Shown piece by piece: positions 26,154-36,038 of a DNA stretch of 64,000 bases. The notes under the pieces were generated by a model. The model was not told the DNA's origin. It saw only the letters and a list, made by a program, of their open reading frames with translations, and ran no database searches. Location: contig NZ_VTTH01000002.1 in NCBI RefSeq assembly GCF_008831265.1, positions 434,001-498,000 of the forward strand. The letters run 5' to 3'. Numbering within the stretch: position 1 is the first letter of the stretch; every line of letters starts with the position of its first letter. The DNA is from Lacisediminimonas profundi (GTDB taxonomy: Bacteria > Pseudomonadota > Gammaproteobacteria > Burkholderiales > Burkholderiaceae_D). A program made the position numbers and the translations under genes.

Positions 26154-27923
26154 TCAGGCTCCGGCCTCCAGTGTCGAGATGTCGCCCTCCGGCAAGCCAA
26201 GTTCGCGTGCCTTCAGGAGCCGCCGCATGATCTTGCCGCTGCGGGTGCGCGGCAGCACGGACAGGAAGGCAATCTCCTTGGGTGCGATGGCCGCGCCCAG
26301 CCTGCTGCGGGCGTGGCCGAGCAGTTCCAGGCGCAAGGACTCGGCCGGCTCGAATCCTGGCTTCAGCGAGACGAAAGCCTTGATGCTTTCCCCGGTGGTC
26401 GGATCGGGCTTGCCGATCGCCCCCGCTTCCGCCACTGCGGGATGTTCCATCAAGGCATTTTCAATCTCGAACGGCCCGACCAGGTGACCCGAGCATTTGA
26501 TGACGTCGTCGCTGCGCCCGACGAACCAGAAATAACCGTCTTCATCGCGCCGCGCCAGGTCGCCGGTGAGATACAGCTCGCCGGCAAAACATTTTTGATA
26601 GCGTTCTTCATTGTGCAGATAGCCGCGCAGCATGGATGGCCAGCCGCGCCGCAGCGCCAGCTCGCCCTGCTCGCCCACTTGCTCCACCACCTGCACCGCG
26701 CCGCTCTCGTCGCGCCGCACGATGCAGGCATCGACCCCGGGCAGCGGGCGTCCCATCGAGCCGGGCTTGATATCGAAGGCCGGCGTGTTGGCGATCATGA
26801 TGCCGCCAGTCTCGGTCTGCCACCAGTTGTCATGCACCGGCAGTCCCAGCACGTCCTGCCCCCACCACACCGCTTCCGGATTCAACGGTTCGCCGACGCT
26901 GGCGATGAAGCGCAGGCGCGGATAGGCATGCTCGCGCGCGAGCGCGGGGCCGGCCCGCATCAGCATGCGCAATGCTGTCGGCGCCGTGTACCAGACGCTG
27001 ACCTCCTGCGTTTCCAGAATCTCGTACCAGCGCTGGGCATCGAACTCCCCGGCATCGACCACCGAGGTCACGCCGTGCAGCAGCGGCGCGATGATGCCGT
27101 ACGACATGCCGGTGACCCAGCCCGGGTCGGCGGTGCACCAGAACACGTCCTCGTCATGCAGGTCGAGTGCATATTTTCCGGTGGCGTAATGGGTGACGAC
27201 CGCGCCATGCACATGGATTGCGCCCTTGGGGGTACCTGTGGTGCCGCTGGTGAAGTGCAGCAGCGCCGGATCCTCCTCTGCCGTTGCGACGATATCGAAC
27301 CCGGTCGCGGCTTGCGCCATCAGTGCGTCGAGGTCGAGCGTGCCGGGCAGCATGGGCAGGGAGCGGTCGCAGCCGGTCAGCAGCACCTGGCGCAGTCCCG
27401 GCAGCGAGTCCCGCATGGGCGCGACCTTGCGCCGGTACAGTGCCTGGGTGGTCACCAGCACCCGCGCATCGCCGATCTTCATGCGGGTGGCCAGCGGCTC
27501 CGGGCCAAAGGCAGGAAACAGCGGACACGCCACGCAGCCGTTCTTGAACGTGCCGAGGGTGGCGACGTACATGGCCTGGCTTCTGCCGGCCAACAGGAAT
27601 ACGGCGTCGCCGCGCGCCACGCCCAACGTGTTCAGTACGTTCGCGAAGCGGTTGCTTTCGCGCGACAGCTGCGCATAGGAGATCGTCGTGGTGCCGGCAT
27701 CGTCGACGAATCGAAAGGCGGTGCGATCCGCCCTGGTCCCCTGCGCATGCCGCTCGACCGCGGCCCAAGCGATATTCATGCCGCCGCCAGCGGGCTGGCC
27801 CAGTTCGCGCCGCGCCTGCTCCCAGGAAAAGCTTTTGCGCAAGGCCTCGTAGGCAGTCCAGTTTGGCGTCACGCCACCGGGCTGGGAAGATTTGCGGATC
27901 AGGTCGGGACGCGCGGCATTCAT
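26154..27923 (-). CDS. Acetyl-CoA synthetase-like acyl-CoA ligase
   Basis: 589-residue AMP-forming ligase of the ANL superfamily. Visible core motifs are the P-loop [32 protein letters not shown], and the C-terminal lysine region [11 protein letters not shown] whose Lys forms the acyl-adenylate. It resembles acetate/propionate-CoA ligases, but acyl specificity is open. ATG 27923 is chosen; no strong ribosome-binding site is seen. It is first of a five-gene operon with the E1/E2 subunits and the acyl carrier protein, so it may activate the product acid or a precursor. It is divergent from the ClpP-like gene. Confidence 0.9.
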   Translation of the reverse strand: MNAARPDLIRKSSQPGGVTPNWTAYEALRKSFSWEQARRELGQPAGGGMNIAWAAVERHAQGTRADRTAFRFVDDAGTTTISYAQLSRESNRFANVLNTLGVARGDAVFLLAGRSQAMYVATLGTFKNGCVACPLFPAFGPEPLATRMKIGDARVLVTTQALYRRKVAPMRDSLPGLRQVLLTGCDRSLPMLPGTLDLDALMAQAATGFDIVATAEEDPALLHFTSGTTGTPKGAIHVHGAVVTHYATGKYALDLHDEDVFWCTADPGWVTGMSYGIIAPLLHGVTSVVDAGEFDAQRWYEILETQEVSVWYTAPTALRMLMRAGPALAREHAYPRLRFIASVGEPLNPEAVWWGQDVLGLPVHDNWWQTETGGIMIANTPAFDIKPGSMGRPLPGVDACIVRRDESGAVQVVEQVGEQGELALRRGWPSMLRGYLHNEERYQKCFAGELYLTGDLARRDEDGYFWFVGRSDDVIKCSGHLVGPFEIENALMEHPAVAEAGAIGKPDPTTGESIKAFVSLKPGFEPAESLRLELLGHARSRLGAAIAPKEIAFLSVLPRTRSGKIMRRLLKARELGLPEGDISTLEAGA

Positions 27924-28144
27924 GGCGATCGCAGGAAGCTGGCAGAACCCGATCTTCCCGCCAATGGCCGCCGTTCGCTTGACCTGAAACAAATGTGCCC
28001 CGACGAACAGAATCGGCAGCAGGTCCGATCAGCAAGCTTCTTTAACTGCATCAAGCGCAGGGGAATATCCTGCCCTACAGTCAATCATCCAGCCACCCGC
28101 CGGGCGAGTCCTGCTGCAGCGAATGCAGATTTGCCGCCAAGCCC

Positions 28145-29080
28145 ATGCCGACCCCATCGAACAGGAACAACCAGGAAAGCCAGGAACCTGAATCGCCAGA
28201 AGGCGAGTCCGGGGTGTTCCGCGGGCTTGCCCGTTATGAAAGCTGCGCCAAGGTGCGGCAGCTGTCCTACTATATTTCGGGCGAGATTGTCGAACCGAAT
28301 TACTACACGGAACTGTTCCATACGCTGCGCAGCGCCGACGAATCGGACGTCATTGCATTGCACCTGAACACATCGGGTGGGGATTTCGATACCGGGCTGC
28401 AGTTGATCAACAACATGATGGCATCCCGCGCCCGGGTGGTAACGGTGCTGGAGGCGCGCGGCTTCTCGATGGGCGCCTTCATCTTCCTCGCCGGCGACGA
28501 ACTGGTGGTGCACGACAACTGCCAGCTGCTGTTCCATATCTATTCCGCCAGCATGGCCGGCCGCGGCCATGAGCAGCAGGCCGAGGTAGCAGCCATCAGC
28601 GCTTGGTTTCGGCGCTTCATGACCCGAACTTGCTCCCCTTTCCTGTCGGACAGCGAAATCAGCGGCGTGCTGAAGGGCTCGGACGTGTGGATGGACTCGG
28701 ACGAAATATCGCGGCGGCTGGCGCGCCTTCATCGCGCCCGCGAAAAAGGCCGGCCCGGACGAAAACCCCAGCCGGCACATCCGCATGGACGCGCTGAAGA
28801 CAGCGTGAAACCGGTGCAAAGAGTTGAGCGCGCCAGCCACGAAACAGCGGCGGCAGCAGCAGCGTCGGCAGCAGCGGCCGGCACGCCGTCCGCCGCCGAG
28901 CGCAAGGCGGGCAGCGCGGTGCAAGCGCTGGAACCGCTGTGGCATCAATTGCAGTCAGCCGCGGACGAGGACTGGAACGAGCGGCGCAATGCATTGATCC
29001 TTGCGCTGCAAGCCCTCGATGCATCGCCATTGCGCCCTGCCGATGCCCGGCCCGCGCCGGACAGCGCCAGCGCCCCCTGA
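28145..29080 (+). CDS. ClpP-like serine protease, with a probable frameshift near 28725
   Basis: The continuous frame gives 311 residues. Residues 38-193 have the ClpP fold with an apparently intact triad: Ser108 in RGFSMGA, His131 in LLFHIYS and Asp180 in KGSDVW. It is a divergent ClpP homologue, not the housekeeping ClpP. After residue 193 the third-position GC of this frame falls sharply, while the +1 frame becomes strongly GC3-rich and reads FIAPAKKAGPDENPSRHIRM to a TGA at 28806-28808. The ancestral protease was therefore probably about 220 residues. The remainder (GTG 28805, overlapping that TGA as GTGA) could be a separate 91-residue helical protein. Either a real indel or a sequencing error would explain this. 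Confidence 0.7.
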   Translation: MPTPSNRNNQESQEPESPEGESGVFRGLARYESCAKVRQLSYYISGEIVEPNYYTELFHTLRSADESDVIALHLNTSGGDFDTGLQLINNMMASRARVVTVLEARGFSMGAFIFLAGDELVVHDNCQLLFHIYSASMAGRGHEQQAEVAAISAWFRRFMTRTCSPFLSDSEISGVLKGSDVWMDSDEISRRLARLHRAREKGRPGRKPQPAHPHGRAEDSVKPVQRVERASHETAAAAAASAAAAGTPSAAERKAGSAVQALEPLWHQLQSAADEDWNERRNALILALQALDASPLRPADARPAPDSASAP

Positions 29081-29082
29081 GC

Positions 29083-30903
29083 TCAGGCTTCCAGCGGACG
29101 CAGCCCGACAGTGAGTTCCTTCAGGGCAGCTTCGTCCAGCGTCTCTTGCTGCAACAAGGCTTGCGCGCTGCGGTCCAGGATCGCCCGGTTCGCGGCAAGG
29201 ATCGCAATTCCCCGCTCCAGGCTTTCCTGCAGGATGTCACGCACGGCCTTGTCGATAGCCTGGCGCGTCGCTTCGGAAACGTCGTAGCGCAGCGCGATGC
29301 TCCCGGCCGTGACGTCGCGCACCGCGCTGCGGCTGCTCTCGTACGATGCGCAACCAAGGTCCTCGTCCATGCCGAAGCGCGTCACCATTTCATGCGCGAT
29401 CTGGGTCGCCTTGGCCAGGTCGTCGGCAGCGCCGGTGGAGACTTCGCCAAATACCAGCTTCTCGGCCGCGCGCCCGCCCAGCAACACGGCGACCTTGTGC
29501 TCCAGTTCGTCGCGCCGCATCAGGTAGCGGTCTTCGGTCGGGCGCTGGATGGTGTAGCCGAGGGCGCCGCCTCCGCGCGGAATGATCGACACCTTGTGCA
29601 CCGGATCGCCGGGCCGCGACAAGGCCACCAGCGCATGGCCCATCTCGTGATAGGCGGCCCGTTCTCGCTCGGCTGGATCCAGCACCCTGTTGCGTTTTTC
29701 CAGCCCGGCCACGATCCGCTCGAAGGCGACGGTGAAGTCGTCCGCGCCGACAGCATCGGCTTTCCTGCGCGTGGCCGCGATCGCTGCCTCGTTGACCAGG
29801 CTGGCAAGGTCGGCGCCGCTGAATCCGGCAGTGAAGCCGGCGACCTCGTCCAGCGATAGCGCCGGATCGGTCTTCACCTTGCGTATGTGCACCTTCAGGA
29901 TATCGACCCTGCCCTTCCGGTCCGGCCGGTCCACCATGACCTGGCGGTCAAAGCGGCCGGCGCGCAGCAGCGCCGGGTCGAGTATCTCGGGGCGGTTGGT
30001 GGCGGCCAGGATGACGATGCCGGGCGAGGTGTCGAAGCCGTCCATCTCGGCCAGCAACTGGTTCAGCGTCTGCTCTTTTTCATCATGTCCGCCCAGTTCC
30101 GGGTAGGCGCCGCGCGCGCGGCCAAGCGCATCCAGCTCGTCGATGAAGATGATCGCCGGCGCCTTCTGCCTGGCTTGCTCGAACAGGTCGCGCACGCGGG
30201 CCGCGCCAACCCCGACGAACAGTTCCACGAACTCACTGCCGGAAATCGAGAAAAATGCAGTGCCGGCCTCGCCCGCCACCGCTTTCGCCAGCAAGGTCTT
30301 GCCGGTGCCCGGCGGCCCCACCAGCAGCACCCCGCGCGGGATATGCGCACCCAGGCGGCCGAAGTCGGCCGGATGTTTCAGGAACTCCACTACCTCCTTC
30401 AACTCGTCCTTGGCCTCGTCGACACCGGCCACATCAGCGAAGGTGACGCCGGTGTCGTGCACCACGTACACCTTGGCGCGGCTTTTCCCTATCGTCAGGA
30501 AGCCGCCGGGTCCGCGCGTATCGGCCATCTTGCGGATGACGAAGTACCAGATGCCCAGTACCAGCAGCGATGGCAGCAACCACGACAGCAGCCCGGACAG
30601 CAGCGTGCTCTGCACCACCCGGCTGTAGGTCACCTTGTACTTGCCGAGATGCTCCGCCAGTTCGGGTTCGACCCGCACCGCCATCAGGGCGGTCTTGCGG
30701 CCCTGGGGCGTCTTCAGTTCCCCGGTCACGGTGCGGTCCTGCACGATGACATTCTTGATCCGCCCCTCCGCCAGCGCCTGCTCGAATTCGCTGTACGGTA
30801 CCGCCTCGGTGTGAGCGACGCCTTCCCAGACATCCTGCAGCAGCAGGACCAAAAAGATCGCGCTGGCCCAGTAGATCCAGTGCCATTTCAGGTTGCGGTC
30901 CAT
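29083..30903 (-). CDS. FtsH-family membrane AAA metalloprotease (paralogue)
   Basis: 606 residues. Two N-terminal membrane helices (about 10-25 and 102-122) flank a short periplasmic domain. The AAA module has Walker A GPPGTGKT (196-203), Walker [10 protein letters not shown] (about 251-259) and the second region of homology ending [10 protein letters not shown]. The zinc protease motif is HEMGH (419-423). It is shorter and more divergent than housekeeping FtsH, so it is probably an additional copy for membrane quality control or stress. GAGG precedes ATG 30903. It ends 2 bp from the convergent ClpP-like gene. Confidence 0.92.
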   Translation of the reverse strand: MDRNLKWHWIYWASAIFLVLLLQDVWEGVAHTEAVPYSEFEQALAEGRIKNVIVQDRTVTGELKTPQGRKTALMAVRVEPELAEHLGKYKVTYSRVVQSTLLSGLLSWLLPSLLVLGIWYFVIRKMADTRGPGGFLTIGKSRAKVYVVHDTGVTFADVAGVDEAKDELKEVVEFLKHPADFGRLGAHIPRGVLLVGPPGTGKTLLAKAVAGEAGTAFFSISGSEFVELFVGVGAARVRDLFEQARQKAPAIIFIDELDALGRARGAYPELGGHDEKEQTLNQLLAEMDGFDTSPGIVILAATNRPEILDPALLRAGRFDRQVMVDRPDRKGRVDILKVHIRKVKTDPALSLDEVAGFTAGFSGADLASLVNEAAIAATRRKADAVGADDFTVAFERIVAGLEKRNRVLDPAERERAAYHEMGHALVALSRPGDPVHKVSIIPRGGGALGYTIQRPTEDRYLMRRDELEHKVAVLLGGRAAEKLVFGEVSTGAADDLAKATQIAHEMVTRFGMDEDLGCASYESSRSAVRDVTAGSIALRYDVSEATRQAIDKAVRDILQESLERGIAILAANRAILDRSAQALLQQETLDEAALKELTVGLRPLEA

Positions 30904-31158
30904 CCGGATACCTCGCTGATGATCCGGAACTGGCGCCGGAGTTGACCGGTAAGGGGTTCGGAGAATGACATGGGCAGGCAATGTCCGAGAGACGGGCTAT
31001 CGGTCATGTTGGCGTCTGGCCAGTCCTGCCGCTTGATCCAGATCATCTTTCCTGAGCCCACGACTTGCCCGGGCCGGGGATGGCGGTCTGCTAGCATGCG
31101 GCAACAGTGCAATTCTCAGTTCAAGATCAAGATCGAGCTCAAGACCAAGGAACCCGCC

Positions 31159-31851
31159 ATGCAGCCAGCAAAAGTACTCGCCTTCGACGTCTTCGGTACC
31201 GTGGTCGATTGGCGCGGCAGCATCATTAGCGAGGTCAGCGAAATGGGCCTGGCGGTCGATGCCAATGCCTTCGCCCTCGCCTGGCGCGATGGCTATCGAC
31301 CGGCGATGCAGAAAGTGATGTCGGGCCAACTGCCCTGGACCCGCATTGACGAGCTGCACCGGATGATGCTGGACGAGGTACTGCTGCGCTTCGGGGTCGA
31401 GCTTGACGAACAAGGCCGGCGTCACCTGAACAAGGCGTGGCACCGGCTGAAGCCCTGGCCGGATGCGGTCGAAGGGCTGCAACGCCTGAAGTCACGCTTC
31501 ATCATCTGCACGCTTTCCAACGGCAATATCGGTTTGCTGACAGAGATGGCAAAACACGCCGGCTTGCCGTGGGACTGCATACTGTCCGCCGAGGTGTTCC
31601 GGAAATACAAGCCGGATCCGGGCACTTACCTGGGCGTGGCGGACGTGTTCGACCTGGCGCCCGACGAAGTCATGCTGGTGGCGGCCCACCAGGACGACCT
31701 GGCAGCGGCCCGGAATTGCGGTCTGCAGACCGCCTTCATCGAACGTGCGCTGGAGTTCGGACCGACCCGCACCAATGATGTGTCGCCCAACCCGGCCAAT
31801 ACCTGGCACGCAAGGGATTTCGTCGACCTGGCACGGCAGCTTGGCTGCTAG
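31159..31851 (+). CDS. Haloacid dehalogenase, type II (HAD superfamily)
   Basis: 230 residues. HAD motif I DVFGTVVDWR has the nucleophilic Asp (about residue 10), motif II is TLSNGN (about 116), the motif III Lys is in KYKPDP (about 152-156), and the acidic motif IV is VAAHQDDLAAAR. These match L-2-haloacid dehalogenase type II, which hydrolyses 2-haloalkanoates through an aspartyl ester; many genomic members have other or unknown substrates. ATG 31159 is preceded by AAGGA. It is divergent from the ftsH paralogue. Confidence 0.88.
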   Translation: MQPAKVLAFDVFGTVVDWRGSIISEVSEMGLAVDANAFALAWRDGYRPAMQKVMSGQLPWTRIDELHRMMLDEVLLRFGVELDEQGRRHLNKAWHRLKPWPDAVEGLQRLKSRFIICTLSNGNIGLLTEMAKHAGLPWDCILSAEVFRKYKPDPGTYLGVADVFDLAPDEVMLVAAHQDDLAAARNCGLQTAFIERALEFGPTRTNDVSPNPANTWHARDFVDLARQLGC

Positions 31852-31906
31852 AAACCGGCTGTGGCAGGTGGCAGGCCGCCAGCCGCTGACCGCCGACCGC
31901 CGACCA

Positions 31907-33226
31907 TCAGCCCCGGCCCTGCCACATTAAAAAAAACATCGCTGCCACACCAGCAAACATGAACAGCGTCGCCAGCCATCCCAGCGCCTTGAGCCGCGGG
32001 CCGACGACAAACCGGCCCATGATGTCGCGCCGTCCGGCCATCAGCATCATCACCGCCATCACCGGCACCGAGATCACGCCATTGATCACTGCGCTCCAGT
32101 ACAGCGCCTTGATCGGGTCGATTCCGACGTATCCCAGCAGCATGCCGCCCAGGGTGGACAGCGCTATGATCGAATAGAACTGCTTGGCCTTGAGCGGAGC
32201 CCGCTCCAGGCTGTTCTTCCATTTGAAGGCACCGGCCATCGCATAGGCTGAAGATCCGGCCAGCACCGGAATGGCCAGCATGCCGGTGCCGATGATGCCG
32301 GCGCAAAACAGCGCAAAGGCAAAATCGCCGGCCACCGGGCGCAGTGCGATGGCGGCGTCGGCCGAGGTGCTGATGTTCGTGATCCCGTGCACATTCAGGG
32401 TGACGGCCGTGGTCAGGATGATGAAGAACGCCACCAGGTTGGAAAATCCCATTCCGACCAGTGTGTCGATCCGGATGCGCCGCAGGTGGGCCGGCGCCTG
32501 GCCGGGAGCCTTGAGCAGCGGCTGCATGGCGGGGTCGGCCAGCTGGTCTTCGACTTCCTGCGAGGCCTGCCAGAAAAACAGATAGGGACTGATCGTGGTG
32601 CCGAACACGGCGACCGCGGTGGTGATATAGGCCGCGCTCCAGGACCATTCCGGCATCAGCGAGCGCGATACCACCTGCGGCCACGGTATGTGGACCACGA
32701 ACGCGGTCGCCACATAACTCAGCAGCGCCAGCGTGAGCCACTTCAGCAGGCGCACATAACGCCGGTAGGGAATGAACACCTGCAGCGAGAGTGATACCAA
32801 GCCGAATGCCAGCGCGTACATATGTGCCGGGCCGCCCGTCAGCAGGCTCATCGCCTCACCCATCGCGGCGATGTCGGCGGCAATGTTGATGGTGTTGGCA
32901 ATCAACAGGAGTGCGACCGTCGAATACAGCATCCACCCCGGGAAATGGCGCCGGATGTTGGTCGCCAGGCCATGGCCCGTGACCCTGCCAATCCGCGCGC
33001 TCACCATCTGGATCCCGACCATCAGGGGCAAGGCCAGCAGCACCGTCCACAGCATGTTGAATCCGAACTGCGCCCCCGCCTGGGAGTAGGTGGCAATCCC
33101 GCTCGGATCGTCATCCGCTGCGCCGGTGATCAGCCCTGGTCCGAGCTTGCTCAGCCAGGATCCGTCCGGTCTGGTGGCGGGATCCTGGACCGGATGCAGC
33201 GTCTCCACTGGCGGCACGCTCGCCAT
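31907..33226 (-). CDS. Nramp-related divalent metal transporter
   Basis: 439 residues with about eleven membrane helices. The TM1 signature that is DPGN in canonical Nramp reads DPSG (40-43). The TM6 metal-binding Met-Pro-His of Mn/Fe transporters is replaced by TISPYLFF. This marks the Nramp-related branch associated with Mg2+ or trivalent-ion transport rather than Mn2+/Fe2+ uptake; the ion here is not known. ATG 33226 is preceded by AAGGG. It is divergent from the czc-type operon across 299 bp. Confidence 0.87.
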   Translation of the reverse strand: MASVPPVETLHPVQDPATRPDGSWLSKLGPGLITGAADDDPSGIATYSQAGAQFGFNMLWTVLLALPLMVGIQMVSARIGRVTGHGLATNIRRHFPGWMLYSTVALLLIANTINIAADIAAMGEAMSLLTGGPAHMYALAFGLVSLSLQVFIPYRRYVRLLKWLTLALLSYVATAFVVHIPWPQVVSRSLMPEWSWSAAYITTAVAVFGTTISPYLFFWQASQEVEDQLADPAMQPLLKAPGQAPAHLRRIRIDTLVGMGFSNLVAFFIILTTAVTLNVHGITNISTSADAAIALRPVAGDFAFALFCAGIIGTGMLAIPVLAGSSAYAMAGAFKWKNSLERAPLKAKQFYSIIALSTLGGMLLGYVGIDPIKALYWSAVINGVISVPVMAVMMLMAGRRDIMGRFVVGPRLKALGWLATLFMFAGVAAMFFLMWQGRG

Positions 33227-33445
33227 CAACTGGCCCTTGTCATCATTGTTTCGCAAGCGCGCAGCCCGACAGCAACAGGGCCGCAGCCGTAACGACGGTC
33301 TTGGCCAAGATGAGCGCAACCGGGATTGCGCGGGTCCTGTCGGTAACTCAAATGCTACTCCCCTCTGTGGTCTGGCCGCGATAACTATACAGGCAGACTG
33401 ATCTTGATTGCAGCGCGGGATCGAAACATCGTCCACGTTACATTT

Positions 33446-33499
33446 GTCAGTTCAATGTCAGCTTTATCTCAGCTTATCGTCAGCGTCTTTCAGTAATCT
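33446..33499 (+). promoter_or_regulatory. 11-bp direct repeats and -10 element of the czc-type operon
   Basis: TCAG cores recur at 33447, 33458, 33469 and 33480, exactly 11 bp apart, mostly as GTCAG; a fifth is at 33490. TAATCT (33494-33499) is a candidate -10. Direct repeats with an 11-bp period ending just upstream of the -10 are the pattern bound by OmpR/PhoB-family regulators; the cognate regulator is probably the one at 39206. Confidence 0.6.
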
Positions 33500-33525
33500 G
33501 CTTGCTCCCGGTAGCGCCCGCCCAA

Positions 33526-34890
33526 ATGGGCGACCGATACCAGTTCGTCAATTCCAGCAAGCGACAGGAAAGCCAGCAATTGTTTCGATCACTCCCCGGT
33601 AACCCCTGGTCACGCCTCAGCGCCCTCGCCTTGCTTATATGGCCTCTGCTGGTCACGGCGGCCCCGCCTGAAGTAGCTGGATTGGACAGCCTGAGCCTGA
33701 CCCGCGCACTCGATATCGCAATCGAACGCAATCCCGATATCACCCTGTCGGCGATAGCGGTGCGCGCTGCCGAAGCGGCGGTCCTCACGGCCGATGTTTC
33801 GCCCAATCCCGCGCTCTCGCTGCAGGCGCAGAGCATCAATCCGCGCCAGGGTATTGGCCCCGGCTCGCTGCGTGACAAGCAGATCGACACGACGGTCCGA
33901 CTGGACCAGTTGATCGAGCGCGGCGGCAAGCGCCAGTACCGTACCGAAAACGCCAGCCAGATGGCCACCGCTTCCCGTTCCGATCTGCAGGAAGCGCGCC
34001 GCCAATTGCGGCTGAGTGTCGCAACTGCATATTACGACCTGCTGGCTGCGCAGGAGCGAATGGCCATCACGCGGGAAACCGCGAGCCTGTTCCAGTCCAC
34101 CCTGGATGCCGCGCAAAAGCGCAAGGCGGCCGGCGACCTGGCAGGTTCCGAGGTGGAGCGCCTGCGGGTTGACGTACTGCGGGCCCGCAATGATGCACGG
34201 CAGGCACAAGCCGACCTGACGCGCAGTCGGCTGGCCCTGTTGCTGATGCTGGGCATCAGCGCTGCGCCGGACGAGATCAGCGCCGCCGATGCCTGGCCGG
34301 CGCCGCAGGCTGGCGCACGGCCAACGGATGTCGACGCGCTGCTGGCCCGGCGTCCCGATGTGCAGGCCGCCAGCGCCCGCGTACAGGCGGCGCAGGCTGG
34401 ACTGCGGCTGGCCCAGGCCTCGCGCACCCGCGATGTCTCGGTCGGGGTGCAAGCGGACCGCTCGCCAGCCAGCCCGATGAATGGCTATTACAGCAGCAAC
34501 TCCTTCGGCGTGTCGGTGCAGGTGCCGCTGTTCACGAGCAATTATTTCGAAGGCGACATCCGCAATGCCCTGGCCGGCGTCGACAGCGCGCAAGAAAACC
34601 TGCACAAGGTCCGGCGCCAGGCCAGCTTCGAACTTCAGCGGGCATACAACGACATGCAGTCGGCACAGGAACGGGTGGCCCGCTTTCGCGACGAACTGAG
34701 CCAGGCTGCCGGGCGTGCCGTCGAGGCCGCCGAATTCGCTTTCCGTAACGGCGCCATCAGCGTGACGGACGTGCTCGACGCGCGCCGCACCTTCCGCGCC
34801 ATCACCATCGACGAACTGAGCGCTCGCGCCGACTACGCAAAGGCATTGTCTGCCTGGCGCGCTGCCACACTGGAAGATTCAAGCAAATGA
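33526..34890 (+). CDS. Outer-membrane channel of a heavy-metal RND pump (CzcC-like)
   Basis: 454 residues in the TolC/CzcC family. A hydrophobic stretch around residues 32-46 acts as an internal signal, and two OEP repeats follow, rich in coiled-coil Ala/Gln/Arg helices. It forms the outer-membrane exit duct. Its stop overlaps the start of the membrane-fusion gene (ATGA), so the three pump genes are translationally coupled. The start at ATG 33526 is uncertain: it lacks a clear Shine-Dalgarno site and leaves a long N-terminal lead before the signal. Confidence 0.88.
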   Translation: MGDRYQFVNSSKRQESQQLFRSLPGNPWSRLSALALLIWPLLVTAAPPEVAGLDSLSLTRALDIAIERNPDITLSAIAVRAAEAAVLTADVSPNPALSLQAQSINPRQGIGPGSLRDKQIDTTVRLDQLIERGGKRQYRTENASQMATASRSDLQEARRQLRLSVATAYYDLLAAQERMAITRETASLFQSTLDAAQKRKAAGDLAGSEVERLRVDVLRARNDARQAQADLTRSRLALLLMLGISAAPDEISAADAWPAPQAGARPTDVDALLARRPDVQAASARVQAAQAGLRLAQASRTRDVSVGVQADRSPASPMNGYYSSNSFGVSVQVPLFTSNYFEGDIRNALAGVDSAQENLHKVRRQASFELQRAYNDMQSAQERVARFRDELSQAAGRAVEAAEFAFRNGAISVTDVLDARRTFRAITIDELSARADYAKALSAWRAATLEDSSK

Positions 34891-36038
34891 AACTCGTGAC
34901 CAAGCTCGCCATCGGCGCAGCGATCATCACTGCGGCCGCCGTCACGGTGGTGGGGGTGAATTATTTCCAGAAGCCGCCAGTAGCCGAGCAGGCTGCGGAA
35001 AGCAAGCCTGCCGGGCCACGCGTGGTGCAGTACGCGAAGGATGCGCCACAGATGTCGTCGCTGAAGACGGAGGCCGTCCATCAGCTGGCCTTGCCGATTG
35101 CAGATCCGGTAAATGGCCGCATTGCCTATGACGAGAACTTCACAGCCCGCGTCAGTTCGCCGGTGACGGGCCGCGTCACAAAATTGCTGCGCGAGATTGG
35201 CGACCGCGTGAATGCCGGCGATGCGCTGCTGGCAATCGATTCGGCGGACCTGGCTGCTGCCGAGGCGGACGCACAGAAGAGCCGGGTCGATGAGCAGCGC
35301 AAGAAGCTGGCCTTTGAAAGGGCAAGCAACCTGTACGAACGCGAGGTGATCGCCCGCAAGGATTTCGAGGCGGCGCAGGCCGACTACCAGCAGGCCGTGG
35401 CGGAAACACGGCGCACCGCGCAGCGCATGAAGTTGCTGGGCGCAAGCGGCAATGAAAATGGCCGCTTTGCACTGAAGTCGCCGATCAATGGCGTCATTGC
35501 CGACCGTCAGGCAAATCCCGGCATGGAGGTGCGGCCGGACCTGCAGAACCCGCTGTTCGTGGTTACCGACATTTCCCGCCTGTGGCTGCTGGCCGATGTG
35601 CCGGAACGCTACCTGGCTGACGTCAAGCCTGGCCAATCGGTGAGCGTATTGACCGACGCTTATCCAAACCAGTCCTTCCCCGCTACCGTGGAACGCGTGG
35701 GTGTCGCGCTCGACCCGGTGACCAGGCGGGTGCAGGTACGGTGCGTGATCAGGAATACCGACATGCGGCTGCGCCCGGAAATGTTCGCCCGGGTCTACTT
35801 CCTGGCAGACGAGCACAAGAAAGGCATCCGGGTGCACAACAGCACGCTGATTTCGGAAGGCCTGTACAGCTATGCATTCGTGGAAACCCAGCCCGGCCGC
35901 TTCGAGCGCCGGCGCGTCAACGTCGTGCTGAAAGGGCCCGAAAGCAGCTTCATCGATTCCGGCATTGCCGATGGCGAGAAAGTGGTGACCCACGGCGCCC
36001 TGTTGCTGAACGCCGAGGCTTCCTCCAATGCTCAGTAA
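34887..36038 (+). CDS. Periplasmic membrane-fusion adaptor of a heavy-metal RND pump (CzcB-like)
   Basis: 383 residues. An N-terminal membrane anchor (about 6-27) is followed by the biotinyl-lipoyl-like halves flanking a coiled-coil hairpin (about 110-175) and beta-barrel domains (ALDPVTRRVQVRC). It links the inner-membrane pump to the outer-membrane channel. No extra His/Cys-rich metal domain is seen. The gene overlaps its upstream neighbour by 4 bp and the pump gene by 11 bp. Confidence 0.9.
   Translation: MKLVTKLAIGAAIITAAAVTVVGVNYFQKPPVAEQAAESKPAGPRVVQYAKDAPQMSSLKTEAVHQLALPIADPVNGRIAYDENFTARVSSPVTGRVTKLLREIGDRVNAGDALLAIDSADLAAAEADAQKSRVDEQRKKLAFERASNLYEREVIARKDFEAAQADYQQAVAETRRTAQRMKLLGASGNENGRFALKSPINGVIADRQANPGMEVRPDLQNPLFVVTDISRLWLLADVPERYLADVKPGQSVSVLTDAYPNQSFPATVERVGVALDPVTRRVQVRCVIRNTDMRLRPEMFARVYFLADEHKKGIRVHNSTLISEGLYSYAFVETQPGRFERRRVNVVLKGPESSFIDSGIADGEKVVTHGALLLNAEASSNAQ

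Noticed and set aside
28085-28948. Minus-strand open frame opposite the ClpP-like gene
   Set aside because: It has no domain, ribosome-binding site or codon bias of its own; the ClpP motifs on the plus strand explain the region.
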